A stretch of DNA of 64,000 bases from Actinomycetota bacterium (GTDB lineage Bacteria > Actinomycetota > Acidimicrobiia > Acidimicrobiales > Acidimicrobilacustridaceae). The position numbers were made by a program, and so were the translations under genes. The notes beneath the pieces were generated by a model that did no database searches, was not told where the DNA came from, and saw only the letters and a list, made by a program, of their open reading frames with translations. The stretch spans positions 1 through 64,000 of the forward strand of contig JACPNV010000005.1 in NCBI GenBank assembly GCA_016185305.1, in the 5' to 3' direction. Numbering within the stretch: the stretch's first letter is position 1; every line of letters starts with the position of its first letter. Positions 1 to 7,598 of the stretch are shown one piece after another.

Positions 1-513
1 GGGGAGTGGGCTGATGCCCGCGCCGCGGTGCGCGAGCGGTTCCCCGATGTGTGGACACCGGCCCGCAGTGACCTGTGCTTCGCGACGACGAACCGGCAGA
101 CGGCGCTGAAGGCCCTCGCCGAGAAGGTCGATGCCATCATCGTCATCGGCTCCCAGACGTCGTCCAACACCAACGCACTTGAACGCGTCGCCCGCGAGTC
201 CGGTTGTGGTCGAGTCGTTCGCATCGAGACGGTCGACGGCCTTTCGCAGGTGGACGGGCTCGGTGGCGTCGTCGGGGTCACGGCGGGTGCCTCGGTCCCT
301 GAACGGCTCGTTCGGGAGGTGCTGGAACGCCTCGCGCCGCTCGACGGCATCGAGGACCTGCGGGTGACCGACGAAGACGAGTACTTCCCGCTCCCGGCCA
401 GGCTCCGCGGACTGATCCCCGACGACCAGCTCGGCGCCGATCGCCACCGCGACGCGGGCACGGCCCTCGACCATCTGGCCGAGCAGGTGACCGCGAGCGA
501 GAGAACCGCTTGA
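1..513 (+). CDS. ispH: 4-hydroxy-3-methylbut-2-enyl diphosphate reductase, C-terminal part (cut by window edge)
   Basis: This is the last 170 residues of IspH/LytB, the iron-sulfur enzyme that releases IPP and DMAPP at the end of the methylerythritol phosphate pathway. The frame is open from base 1, so the N-terminal half with the first two cluster cysteines is outside the window. The visible part shows the family signature DLCFATTNRQ, whose cysteine (76-78) is the third cluster ligand, followed by GSQTSSNTN and VTAGASVPE, which in the family line the diphosphate pocket. The gene ends directly before the promoter of the lipase gene. Identification is firm; only the truncation limits it. Confidence 0.93.
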   Translation, partial: GEWADARAAVRERFPDVWTPARSDLCFATTNRQTALKALAEKVDAIIVIGSQTSSNTNALERVARESGCGRVVRIETVDGLSQVDGLGGVVGVTAGASVPERLVREVLERLAPLDGIEDLRVTDEDEYFPLPARLRGLIPDDQLGADRHRDAGTALDHLAEQVTASERTA

Positions 514-537
514 CTTATTCCCCCATGGGTGAATAAA
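510..537 (+). promoter_or_regulatory. Promoter with near-perfect 22-bp palindrome in the spacer
   Basis: A TTGACT -35-like hexamer (510-515) overlaps a 22-bp inverted repeat (515-536; arms TTATTC and GAATAA around a CCCATGGG core, one mismatched pair). AATAAA at 532-537 can serve as the -10. The palindrome fills the promoter spacer, as expected for a repressor operator. It lies upstream of the lipase start at 666 and resembles the promoter at 3350-3377 almost base for base. No regulator is proven; the TetR gene at 5790 is a candidate. Confidence 0.5.
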
Positions 538-665
538 TGAACCAGGTGGTTGAGACGCAACCACCGGGACAACCCGCACCACGGCAGACCGCCGGGCGTG
601 GACGTGGCGCTCGCAAAGCGCCCGTCCTGGTGCTGGTTGGCCGCGACCTTGCCGGAGGGGAGCGC

Positions 666-1640
666 ATGAGACGAGGATGCAGGCGATCCGAAACGAACGA
701 GAGGCGACCGCGCCGCGGCTTCCGCGCACGAGCCGTGGCGGCAGCGCTGGTTCCCGTCGCCACGTTGAGCGTGCTCGCGTGGTCGACGCAAGCCAACGCA
801 GCCGTGAAGGTCGGAGGGCTGGGCGACGCGCTCTGGGCCTATGCGTTCACGCCCAAGCAGGTACCGGGCGCCAACGACTGGAACTGCAAACCCTCTGCCG
901 CTCGTCCGCGCCCGGTCGTCCTGGTGCACGGCACGTTCGAGAACATGGGCTTCAACTGGGCGGCGATCTCGCCGACGTTGAAGAACGCCGGCTACTGCGT
1001 GTACGCCCTGAACTATGGCGCCAACCTTTTGTCGTTCGACCAGCGAGCGTCGGGGCTCGACGACATCGCGAAGTCAGCGGCACAGCTCGGCACGTTCGTC
1101 GACAAGGTGAGGTCGTCGACCGGGGCCCCGCAGGTCGATCTGGTCGGGCACTCGCAGGGCGGCATGATGCCCAACTACTACATCAAGCGGCTCGGTGGTG
1201 CGTCGAAGGTCCGCATGCTCGTCGGCCTCTCGCCGAGCAACCACGGAACCGACCTCAGCGGCCTGGTGACCATGGGTGAGCAGCTCGGCATCATGACCGG
1301 CCTCAACCTGTTCGGCACGTTCACCGCGCCGGCGCTCGTGCAGCAGGAGCGGAATGGACCCTTCCAGACGGCGCTGTTCGCCGATGGCGATACCGTTCCG
1401 GGGCCGAAGTACGTCGTGATCCAGACGACGAAAGACGAAGTGGTGACGCCCTACACCAACGCGTTCTTGAGCGGGCCCAACGTGCAGAACATCACCATCC
1501 AGAACCAATGCCCCAACGACAATGTCGGTCATATCGGCATCGTCTTCGACGGGCCAGCCATCCAGAACGTGTTGAACGCCCTCGGGCCGAACACGCCCGG
1601 CTTCAAGGCGACCTGCACCAACTACGGCCTCGGCGTCTAG
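666..1640 (+). CDS. Secreted lipase/esterase, alpha/beta-hydrolase fold
   Basis: A 324-residue exported lipase-like hydrolase. I chose the ATG at 666 because a GGAGGGG ribosome-binding site precedes it and an arginine-rich signal peptide follows (about residues 1-45, hydrophobic core ALVPVATLSVLAW, cleavage after ANA). The oxyanion-hole HG is at residues 88-89 (VLVHGTFENM), the nucleophile elbow is GHSQGG with Ser163, and likely Asp257 and His289 complete the triad. The order and the stretch SPSNHGTDLSG match the class-2 bacterial lipase/EstA family acting on acylglycerols outside the cell. The upstream palindromic promoter suggests repression until substrate is present. Substrate range cannot be read from sequence. 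Confidence 0.85.
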   Translation: MRRGCRRSETNERRPRRGFRARAVAAALVPVATLSVLAWSTQANAAVKVGGLGDALWAYAFTPKQVPGANDWNCKPSAARPRPVVLVHGTFENMGFNWAAISPTLKNAGYCVYALNYGANLLSFDQRASGLDDIAKSAAQLGTFVDKVRSSTGAPQVDLVGHSQGGMMPNYYIKRLGGASKVRMLVGLSPSNHGTDLSGLVTMGEQLGIMTGLNLFGTFTAPALVQQERNGPFQTALFADGDTVPGPKYVVIQTTKDEVVTPYTNAFLSGPNVQNITIQNQCPNDNVGHIGIVFDGPAIQNVLNALGPNTPGFKATCTNYGLGV

Positions 1641-1715
1641 CTGGCGACCGACCGCGGCCAGAAGTCCCCCTACGGGTCAGCCGGAGGCTCCCGCCCCGGC
1701 AGAACCGTGCGAGAT

Positions 1716-1750
1716 CGAGCTCGGACCCCTCCCTGGTCGGTCCGAGCTCG
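1716..1750. terminator. Bidirectional hairpin terminator
   Basis: A perfect 12-bp stem (CGAGCTCGGACC at 1716-1727 with its complement at 1739-1750) closes an 11-base loop and is followed by TTT. It sits between two convergent genes, the lipase and the glycosidase, and can stop transcription from both sides. Confidence 0.7.
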
Positions 1751-1843
1751 TTTCGCGCGGCTCCGGCGCAAACGTTGGTGATTTCGTGCGGTCAGGGCCA
1801 GGGTCACGCCGGCAACGGCCCGGAGGGCGCGCCGTGCCCGTCC

Positions 1844-3277
1844 TCAACCGGCGTGTCGAAGCGTCGCGATGAGCTGGCCGTACGCGGCGCCGCTGTTGGC
1901 GCCCATGGAGTCGGTCTCGAGGAACTTGCAGGTGCCGCCCTCGCGCTTGACGCCGTGGAGACCGAAGCAGGATTCGTATTCGCCCCATTGGTAGCTGTCG
2001 AACAGCGACCAGTGGAAATAGGCACGGATGTCGATGCCGGCATCGAGGGCTTGCTGCAGGACGCCCAGGTGCTCGCGGAGATACCGGGGGCGGGTCCAGC
2101 CGTCAGGTCGCTCGTGGGCGACGCCGCCGGTGACGGGGTTGCACAGACCGCTCTCGAGGATCCAGATCGGCAGCCTCGGGTCGTCGTTGGCGCGGAGGTA
2201 CGCCAGCAGATGCTCAGGTGAGGGCCTTTGCTCCCAGTGCTTCGGGTCGGGACCCCACCGGCGGGCGCCACACCGGTCGCGCCCAGGCATGCGCAGATAG
2301 TTCGACAGCCGCGGGTCGTAGTAGTTGAGCTGAACGACATCGAGCGGTCGTTCGCATGTGCTCGTGAAGACCGCATCGAGCGCGCCAGCCCATGCTCGAT
2401 TCCGATGGAGGAAGCTCTGCACGCCGTGATGGATAGCCGACTCCACCAGCCGACCCATAGGAGAAACGCCCTCCAGAACCGCTCGGTGATAGGCGATCCG
2501 CCGATCGCTCAGCCAGTCATGGACATCGCCTCGGCGAACGCCCGCGGACCTCGACAGCAGCAGGTCGATCGGCAGGCGGTCGGCGTCGTAGCTCCAGAAG
2601 GCGTACGTGCTCGTACCGACCATCGCGTCGGGCTGGTGTCGATGGATGACCTCGTACGCGAGCACGTGCCCGGCGAGCATGTTGCTCATCGCCTTCGCCG
2701 CGAGCCGCCGGCGAAGGCGATGGCCTGGCGGGAAGTAGCCGATGAGGTAGGTCCCGATGGCGTAGGCGTTGATCTCGTTGATCGTGATCCACCGGCTGCA
2801 GTGTGGCGCCAGCCAGGGAACGATCGAGTCGACCCAGTGGGCGAACCTGGCCGGAGCGTCGTCGTCGAGCCAGAAGTCCGCGCCGAGCCATGCCGGGTGG
2901 GTGAAGTGGTGCAGCGCGGCGACCGGCTCGAGGCCGCGCTCGCAGCACACGCGAAGGATGCGCGAGTAGTGCGTGAGCGCGCCGATGTCGATCGCTCCGG
3001 CCGAAGGCTCGCAGCGGGTCCACTCGACACCCATGCGGAACCCGTTGCAGCCGGCCTCGAGCGCCCGATCGAAGTGCTCCGGGTACCGCGTCCAGAACTC
3101 GTTGGCGATGCCCGAGGGCGTGGCCCGCCCGCTGGCCTCCCAGTCGGCCCAGTTGTTCTGGGGCTCGCCCGGCCCGTTGTAGCCACCCTCGGATTGAAAG
3201 CCCGAATCGCCCACGCCGAAGAGGAAGTCCTGCCGGATGGATGGACGAGGCGCGCCGTTCGACGGAAGCGCTTGCAC
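1844..3277 (-). CDS. Glycoside hydrolase family 1 (beta-glucosidase-like)
   Basis: A 477-residue GH1 (beta/alpha)8 enzyme. FLFGVGDSGFQSEG is the N-terminal family motif, the acid/base glutamate is Glu168 in TINEIN (the family usually has T-x-NEP) and the nucleophile is Glu375 in ILESG (usually ENG). Both catalytic glutamates are therefore present in slightly atypical surroundings, so an unusual aglycone or disaccharide substrate is possible. I place the start at the GTG at 3277, preceded by GGAG. A longer frame to 3358 would translate a nine-base tandem repeat and run into the operator palindrome. No signal peptide is visible, so the enzyme is probably cytoplasmic. It is convergent with the lipase. 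Confidence 0.8.
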   Translation of the reverse strand: MQALPSNGAPRPSIRQDFLFGVGDSGFQSEGGYNGPGEPQNNWADWEASGRATPSGIANEFWTRYPEHFDRALEAGCNGFRMGVEWTRCEPSAGAIDIGALTHYSRILRVCCERGLEPVAALHHFTHPAWLGADFWLDDDAPARFAHWVDSIVPWLAPHCSRWITINEINAYAIGTYLIGYFPPGHRLRRRLAAKAMSNMLAGHVLAYEVIHRHQPDAMVGTSTYAFWSYDADRLPIDLLLSRSAGVRRGDVHDWLSDRRIAYHRAVLEGVSPMGRLVESAIHHGVQSFLHRNRAWAGALDAVFTSTCERPLDVVQLNYYDPRLSNYLRMPGRDRCGARRWGPDPKHWEQRPSPEHLLAYLRANDDPRLPIWILESGLCNPVTGGVAHERPDGWTRPRYLREHLGVLQQALDAGIDIRAYFHWSLFDSYQWGEYESCFGLHGVKREGGTCKFLETDSMGANSGAAYGQLIATLRHAG

Positions 3278-3293
3278 GGCGATCTCCGATCCC

Positions 3294-3329
3294 TGCCCGT
3301 GTTGCCCGTGTTGCCCGTGTTGCCCGTGT
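3294..3329. repeat. Four tandem copies of a 9-bp unit (TGCCCGTGT)
   Basis: Four exact copies of TGCCCGTGT lie between the GH1 start and the palindromic promoter. If the upstream GTG at 3358 were used they would encode a Gly-Gln-His repeat. With the start at 3277 they are in the 5' leader. Confidence 0.85.
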
Positions 3330-3349
3330 CCCGGTGAGCCGCGTTGCCC

Positions 3350-3377
3350 TTGACTCACTCACCGGTGAGTGAATAAT
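3350..3377 (+). promoter_or_regulatory. Promoter with a perfect 18-bp palindromic operator in the spacer
   Basis: TTGACT (3350-3355) and AATAAT (3372-3377) are spaced 16 bases apart. The perfect palindrome TCACTCACCGGTGAGTGA (3355-3372) fills the space between them and overlaps both hexamers. That is classic repressor-operator geometry. The promoter points to the permease genes at 3461; the GH1 gene diverges on the other side. The sequence closely matches the module at 510-537. Confidence 0.65.
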
Positions 3378-3460
3378 AGAGGGACGGAGGTGGCCAGGTC
3401 AACGGTGGCTTCCCCCGGGCGACGCGAAGCGCCGCAGATCAACACGACGAGGGGGACCAG

Positions 3461-4585
3461 GTGGCAGGAGGCGTGCGGCTTCGAGACGGCGAGGTGCCGT
3501 TGGCACGGCGCCTCCTGCTCGCCGATTGGCGCCGGTTGCTCGCGAGCCTCGCCGGCGTCGGTCTGGCGCTCATGCTGATCCTGCTCCTCGACGGGCTCTC
3601 GGCGGGCATCGACGCCCGGGTCACGGTCTACGAGCAGCAGTCCGGTGCCGACCTGTACGTCGCCCAGCCCGGCACCAACAGCTTCCTCGGCTCGCTCAGC
3701 AACATCCCGGCCGGCACCGAGGCCAAGGTCCGCGAGCAACCCGCCGTGAACTGGACCGCGCCGGTTCGTGGGTTCTTCACCGTGCCGGTGCTGCGGGGCA
3801 ACCGGGTGCCGGCCTATGTGGTCGGCTGGGAACCGGGCAAGCCCGGCGGGCCCTGGAAGATCCTCGACGGGCGCGCGCCGGCGGGCGATGGTGAGATTGC
3901 CGTCGGCGGCGAGGTCGCACGCAAGGGCAGCCTCGCCTTGGGGAGCCCCTTCGAGCTGCTCGGCACGCGCTTCGTCGTGGTGGGCATCGCCGGCGACGCG
4001 GACATGTTCATGGCGTCGTTCGTGTTCATGACACGCCAGGCGTCCGAGGTCATGCTGAAGGCGCCCGGCTTCACGAGCTTCATCCTGGTCGGCACCGATC
4101 GCCCGGACGCGTTGAAGCAGACCCTGGCGTCGGCCGGGATCCACTCGCTGACGCGAGCAGAGATCGAACGGAACGACCTGGCGCTGAAGGGGCAGGCCTA
4201 CAGCGCCGGGCTCGGCCTCGTCGTCTCGGTGGCGTTCGCAGTGGGCACGTTGGTGATCGCGCTCACGATCTACACCGCGATCATGGAGCGGCGGCGCGAG
4301 TACGGGATCGTCAAGGCGATCGGCGCGAACGCTCGACGCCTCTACCGGATCGTGCTCGCCCAGTCGCTGGTGCTGGCGTTCGGCGGCCTCGCCGTCGGCG
4401 CGGTCTTCTTCCTCGCCGGCGTGCAGGTGCTCGGTTGGCTGCGGCCGCAGTTCGAGATCTCGACGTCGGGTTCAGCCGTCGTGCGGGTGGTGGTGGCGGC
4501 GGTCGTGATGGGCGGGGTCGCGACGGTCGTCCCGGCCCGGCGCCTGAACGCGATGGAACCAGCGATGGTGTTCCGGGGTGCGTAG
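3461..4585 (+). CDS. ABC transporter permease, FtsX/MacB-like, first of a pair
   Basis: A 374-residue membrane protein of the FtsX/LolCE/MacB permease class. One N-terminal membrane segment (about 25-45, LLASLAGVGLALMLILLL) is followed by a roughly 200-residue extracytoplasmic domain. Three C-terminal segments surround the cytoplasmic loop ERRREYGIVKAIGANARRLYR, the typical coupling motif. The GTG start at 3461 has a GAGGGGG site just upstream. It overlaps the next permease by eight bases, so the two are co-translated and probably dimerise. No ATP-binding subunit is encoded nearby, which is unusual. Export of a lipid or peptide is typical of the family; the substrate is unknown. Confidence 0.8.
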   Translation: MAGGVRLRDGEVPLARRLLLADWRRLLASLAGVGLALMLILLLDGLSAGIDARVTVYEQQSGADLYVAQPGTNSFLGSLSNIPAGTEAKVREQPAVNWTAPVRGFFTVPVLRGNRVPAYVVGWEPGKPGGPWKILDGRAPAGDGEIAVGGEVARKGSLALGSPFELLGTRFVVVGIAGDADMFMASFVFMTRQASEVMLKAPGFTSFILVGTDRPDALKQTLASAGIHSLTRAEIERNDLALKGQAYSAGLGLVVSVAFAVGTLVIALTIYTAIMERRREYGIVKAIGANARRLYRIVLAQSLVLAFGGLAVGAVFFLAGVQVLGWLRPQFEISTSGSAVVRVVVAAVVMGGVATVVPARRLNAMEPAMVFRGA

Positions 4586-5705
4586 GCCGACGATGAAGAC
4601 GAACGTTCCCCTCGCTCGCCGGAACCTCCTCGAAGACCGCCGGCGCTTTGCCCTGGCGATGCTGGGCATCGGCAGCGGCCTGTTGATGGTGCTCCTCATG
4701 AACGCGGTGTTCGCCGGCTTCACCGAACAGGAGACGGCGTACCTGCGGTCGCTGCAAGCCGACATCCTCGTCTCCCAGGAAGGTGTCCGGACGATGCAGA
4801 TGTCGATCAGCAATGTGCCGGCCGAGGCGCTCGAGACGACACGGAACGCCCCGGGGGTGGCGTGGGTCGAGCCATTGCGCCAGATGACGACGACGATCGA
4901 CGCCCGAGGCAAGCAGTTGATCACCTACCTCTTCGGCTACAACCCAGCGACCGGTCGAGGCGGACCGCCGCAACTCACGGGCCGGGCGCCGGGTCGCGGC
5001 GAGGTGGTGCTGGACCGGGCCGGCGCCGATCAACTCGACGTGCGCATCGGAGACACGGTCGAGTACTTCGGGAAGCCGATGCGCGTGAGCGGTCTGACCG
5101 AAGGCCTCACGAGCGTCGGCAACACGGCGTCGTTCGTCCTGGCGGACGACTTCGCGCGCTTGGCCGGACCGGGCGCCAACTACCTCCTCGTCGGCGCCGC
5201 ACCGGGCGTGAACCCAGAACAGTTGCGGACCCAGCTCGCGGCGCGGCTTGCCGACGTCACGATCCAGACCCGCGAGGGCTTCACGGCCGAGGAGGTCGCG
5301 TTCGTGCAAGACCTCTACACCGATGTCGTCCGCACGATGATCGCCATCGGGTTCGTCATTGCCCTGGCGCTGGTGGCGCTCTCGTTGTCCGCGGTGACAT
5401 CGTCCAAGCTGCGTGACTACGGCGTCGTGAAGGCGCTCGGCGCGACGCGGCGCCAACTCGTGACGGCGGTAGCAACCCAAGCGCTGTGGTCGGTCGTTCT
5501 GGCAACCGCGATGGCGACCGTCGGCGCCTTCGTGCTCGCGTGGGTCATCGGCTGGGCCGTGCCCAACATCGCGCTCGTCATCGAATGGCGGGCCATCGCG
5601 CTGACGCTGGCCGGCGCGATCGCCGTCGGTGCTCCCGGCGCGCTGCTGCCGCTTCGCCGCGTCCTCCAGGTCGACCCGGCCACGGCTTTCCGCACGGCGA
5701 GCTGA
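4578..5705 (+). CDS. ABC transporter permease, FtsX/MacB-like, second of a pair
   Basis: A 375-residue paralogue of the preceding permease with the same plan: one N-terminal membrane segment (LAMLGIGSGLLMVLLMNAVF), an extracytoplasmic domain, and three C-terminal segments with the loop SKLRDYGVVKALGATRRQL. GTG at 4578 overlaps the end of the first permease; an ATG at 4593 is an alternative. Together they would form the membrane half of a MacB/LolCDE-type transporter that borrows an ATPase from elsewhere. Regulation is likely through the palindromic promoter upstream of the pair. Confidence 0.8.
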   Translation: MRRPTMKTNVPLARRNLLEDRRRFALAMLGIGSGLLMVLLMNAVFAGFTEQETAYLRSLQADILVSQEGVRTMQMSISNVPAEALETTRNAPGVAWVEPLRQMTTTIDARGKQLITYLFGYNPATGRGGPPQLTGRAPGRGEVVLDRAGADQLDVRIGDTVEYFGKPMRVSGLTEGLTSVGNTASFVLADDFARLAGPGANYLLVGAAPGVNPEQLRTQLAARLADVTIQTREGFTAEEVAFVQDLYTDVVRTMIAIGFVIALALVALSLSAVTSSKLRDYGVVKALGATRRQLVTAVATQALWSVVLATAMATVGAFVLAWVIGWAVPNIALVIEWRAIALTLAGAIAVGAPGALLPLRRVLQVDPATAFRTAS

Positions 5706-5754
5706 GTGCACACGTACCCGCCATCTCGAGGGGCGTGTCGCAAAACATGCAGGG

Positions 5755-5783
5755 TTGACTGTTTGTTTGTTATCGGGTACAAC
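5755..5783 (+). promoter_or_regulatory. Sigma70-like promoter, leaderless start of the TetR gene
   Basis: TTGACT (5755-5760), a 17-base spacer and TACAAC (5778-5783) form a good vegetative promoter. The ATG at 5790 lies six bases past the -10, so transcription would begin at or beside the start codon. No ribosome-binding site fits, which agrees with a leaderless mRNA, common in actinobacteria. Confidence 0.55.
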
Positions 5784-5789
5784 GACCCC

Positions 5790-6449
5790 ATGGCTGAGGC
5801 CCCCGCGACTATCGCCGCCGGCGTCCGCCGGCGCACGCAGGAGCAGCGATCTGCCGCCACCCAGGCCAAGCTGCTCGATGCCACCGTGGCTTGCCTGGCC
5901 GAGCTGGGCTACGCCCGAACAAGCACAACGATGGTGTGCGAGCGGGCCGGCGTGTCCCGTGGCGCCCAGCTCCACCACTTCCCGACCAAGGCCGCCCTCG
6001 TGGCGGCGGCTGCCGAACGCGTGCTCGAGCTGCGGGTGGAGGAGTTCCGTGCCACCCTCGGTGGGCTGGACGAGGGGCAGGAGCGGGTGCAGACCGCCAT
6101 CGATCTGTTGTGGGGCATCTTCTGCGGCCCGTCCGCCTACGCCTGGCAAGAGCTGCTGGTCGCCGCCCGTACCGACGACGAGCTCCGCCCCCACCTCGCA
6201 CGCGTGCAGAACCGGCTGCGAGACGAGGTTGCGGCGGCCTGGCACGACCTGTTCCCGAGCGGGCTGCAAGGGCTCGATTCCACACTCAACGCGGCCGTAC
6301 CCAAGCTGCTGTTCGCGGTGCTCGACGGGTTGTCGATGCATCGCCTCACCGGTCTCCCGACCGCGGAGACCGATGCCCATGAAGTCCTCGCGGTCGTGAA
6401 GATGCTGAGCGTCTACTTCGACGCCGTCAACCCCCTGGAGGAGCTATGA
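5790..6449 (+). CDS. TetR-family transcriptional regulator
   Basis: A 219-residue TetR repressor. The helix-turn-helix is at about residues 44-64 (TSTTMVCERAGVSRGAQLHHF), followed by the usual PTKAAL boundary and a helical ligand domain. The ATG at 5790 is chosen because the conserved TetR N-terminus begins soon after and a promoter ends six bases upstream. The stop overlaps the next start as ATGA, so it is co-expressed with the AurF-like oxygenase and probably controls it in response to a substrate. It could also act on the palindromic promoters at 510 and 3350; that is untested. Confidence 0.85.
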   Translation: MAEAPATIAAGVRRRTQEQRSAATQAKLLDATVACLAELGYARTSTTMVCERAGVSRGAQLHHFPTKAALVAAAAERVLELRVEEFRATLGGLDEGQERVQTAIDLLWGIFCGPSAYAWQELLVAARTDDELRPHLARVQNRLRDEVAAAWHDLFPSGLQGLDSTLNAAVPKLLFAVLDGLSMHRLTGLPTAETDAHEVLAVVKMLSVYFDAVNPLEEL

Positions 6450-7459
6450 CCCTCGTCGATGCCACCGCACCGCCTTCCACCCTGGGCACCGTCGACGACG
6501 AGCTCGTCGTCGATGCCGAGCGCACCTCACGCGAGAGGTTCGAGTCGCTCGTGCGCCGGCTCTCCGAGCAGTCGGTTGCCAAGCACTACGACGCCTACGC
6601 GGACATCCCGTGGGACGACCCTGAGTTCGCTGTCGATCCCGACGATCCGCGCTGGGCGCTCGTCGAGTTCGATCCGCTCGGCGCGACCGATTGGTACAAG
6701 GCTCAGCCGATGGCGGTGCGGTCGCGCATCGGGCTGTACCGGGCGGCGAGCGCGGCCAAGGTCGGCGGCCAGTTCGAGAACGTCCTCAAGCGAGGGCTGC
6801 TCGAGTACACGTTCTTCCGCCTTGCGAACAACGACCCGAGCTTCCGCTACGTCTACCACGAGGTTGCCGAAGAGACGCACCACGGGATGATGTTCCAAGA
6901 GCTCGTCGACCGCACGAACGCCAATGCGAACCTCGACATCTCGGGCATGCCGCTGTGGCTGAAGCTGCTGGCCCAGAGTGTCATCCCGTTCGGCAGCACG
7001 TTCCCCGAGCTCTTCTTCATCTTCGTGCTCGGCGGCGAAGACCCGATCGACCATGTGCAGCGCGAGACGCTCCGGTCCGGGCGAGACCTGCCGCCCATCC
7101 TCGAGATCATCGTGCGCCACCACGTCACCGAGGAGGCTCGCCACCTCTCGTTCGCCCGCCACTACCTCAAGCGCCAGGTGCCCACGCTGCCGTGGTGGCG
7201 CAAGCAGGTGCTCGCCTTCGGCGCGCCGATCATCCTCGGCATCATGGCCCAGATCATGCTGGCGCCGCCGCGCTCGATGGCGAAGGAGTTCGCGATCCCG
7301 GCCGACGTCTTGCGCGACGCCTACCGCGACAACCCGCAGGCGATGGAGCGCACCCGCGACGCGGTGCGCAAGGTACGCCGCCTCTGCCGCGAGCTCGGTC
7401 TGATCACGTTCGCCTCCAAGCGCGTCTGGAAGCGCTTCGGCATCTACGCCGACGACTGA
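6446..7459 (+). CDS. AurF-like diiron N-oxygenase family protein
   Basis: A 337-residue member of the p-aminobenzoate N-oxygenase (AurF) family, ferritin-like non-haem diiron proteins. Metal-ligand motifs are visible in order: a glutamate near 111 (GGQFENVLKRG), EETHHG at 142-147, and HHVTEEARH at 225-233, matching the Glu/His pattern of AurF. The gene overlaps the TetR gene by four bases and has its own GGAGGAG site. The family oxidises aryl amines to nitro compounds, but many actinobacterial members are of unknown substrate. Without a natural-product cluster nearby, a detoxification or lipid-related role is as likely. Confidence 0.8.
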   Translation: MTLVDATAPPSTLGTVDDELVVDAERTSRERFESLVRRLSEQSVAKHYDAYADIPWDDPEFAVDPDDPRWALVEFDPLGATDWYKAQPMAVRSRIGLYRAASAAKVGGQFENVLKRGLLEYTFFRLANNDPSFRYVYHEVAEETHHGMMFQELVDRTNANANLDISGMPLWLKLLAQSVIPFGSTFPELFFIFVLGGEDPIDHVQRETLRSGRDLPPILEIIVRHHVTEEARHLSFARHYLKRQVPTLPWWRKQVLAFGAPIILGIMAQIMLAPPRSMAKEFAIPADVLRDAYRDNPQAMERTRDAVRKVRRLCRELGLITFASKRVWKRFGIYADD

Positions 7460-7481
7460 CCGAGTGAACTGGGCCAGCCCG

Positions 7482-7499
7482 CGCGCCGTTTCCGGCGCG
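7482..7499. terminator. Hairpin between convergent genes
   Basis: CGCGCCG (7482-7488) pairs with CGGCGCG (7493-7499) across a four-base loop, 22 bases past the oxygenase stop. There is no T-tract, so termination strength is uncertain. Confidence 0.5.
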
Positions 7500-7598
7500 G
7501 TGGCCGGCCCATCTGGGATGCGCCCAGAAACGGCCCGAACTGGGGGTCGCGCCGCGCCGGTTGCAGCGCGTTGGGCGGCCCGGTTCGGAGGCGGAGGG

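Noticed and set aside
3278..3358. Longer GH1 start at 3358
   Set aside because: It would translate the 9-bp repeat and begin inside the operator palindrome; the GTG at 3277 has a better ribosome-binding site.
4311..6380. Long minus-strand open frame opposite the permeases and TetR gene
   Set aside because: It lies opposite genes with clear families, is Arg/Gly/His-rich and has no family feature; high-GC shadow frame.
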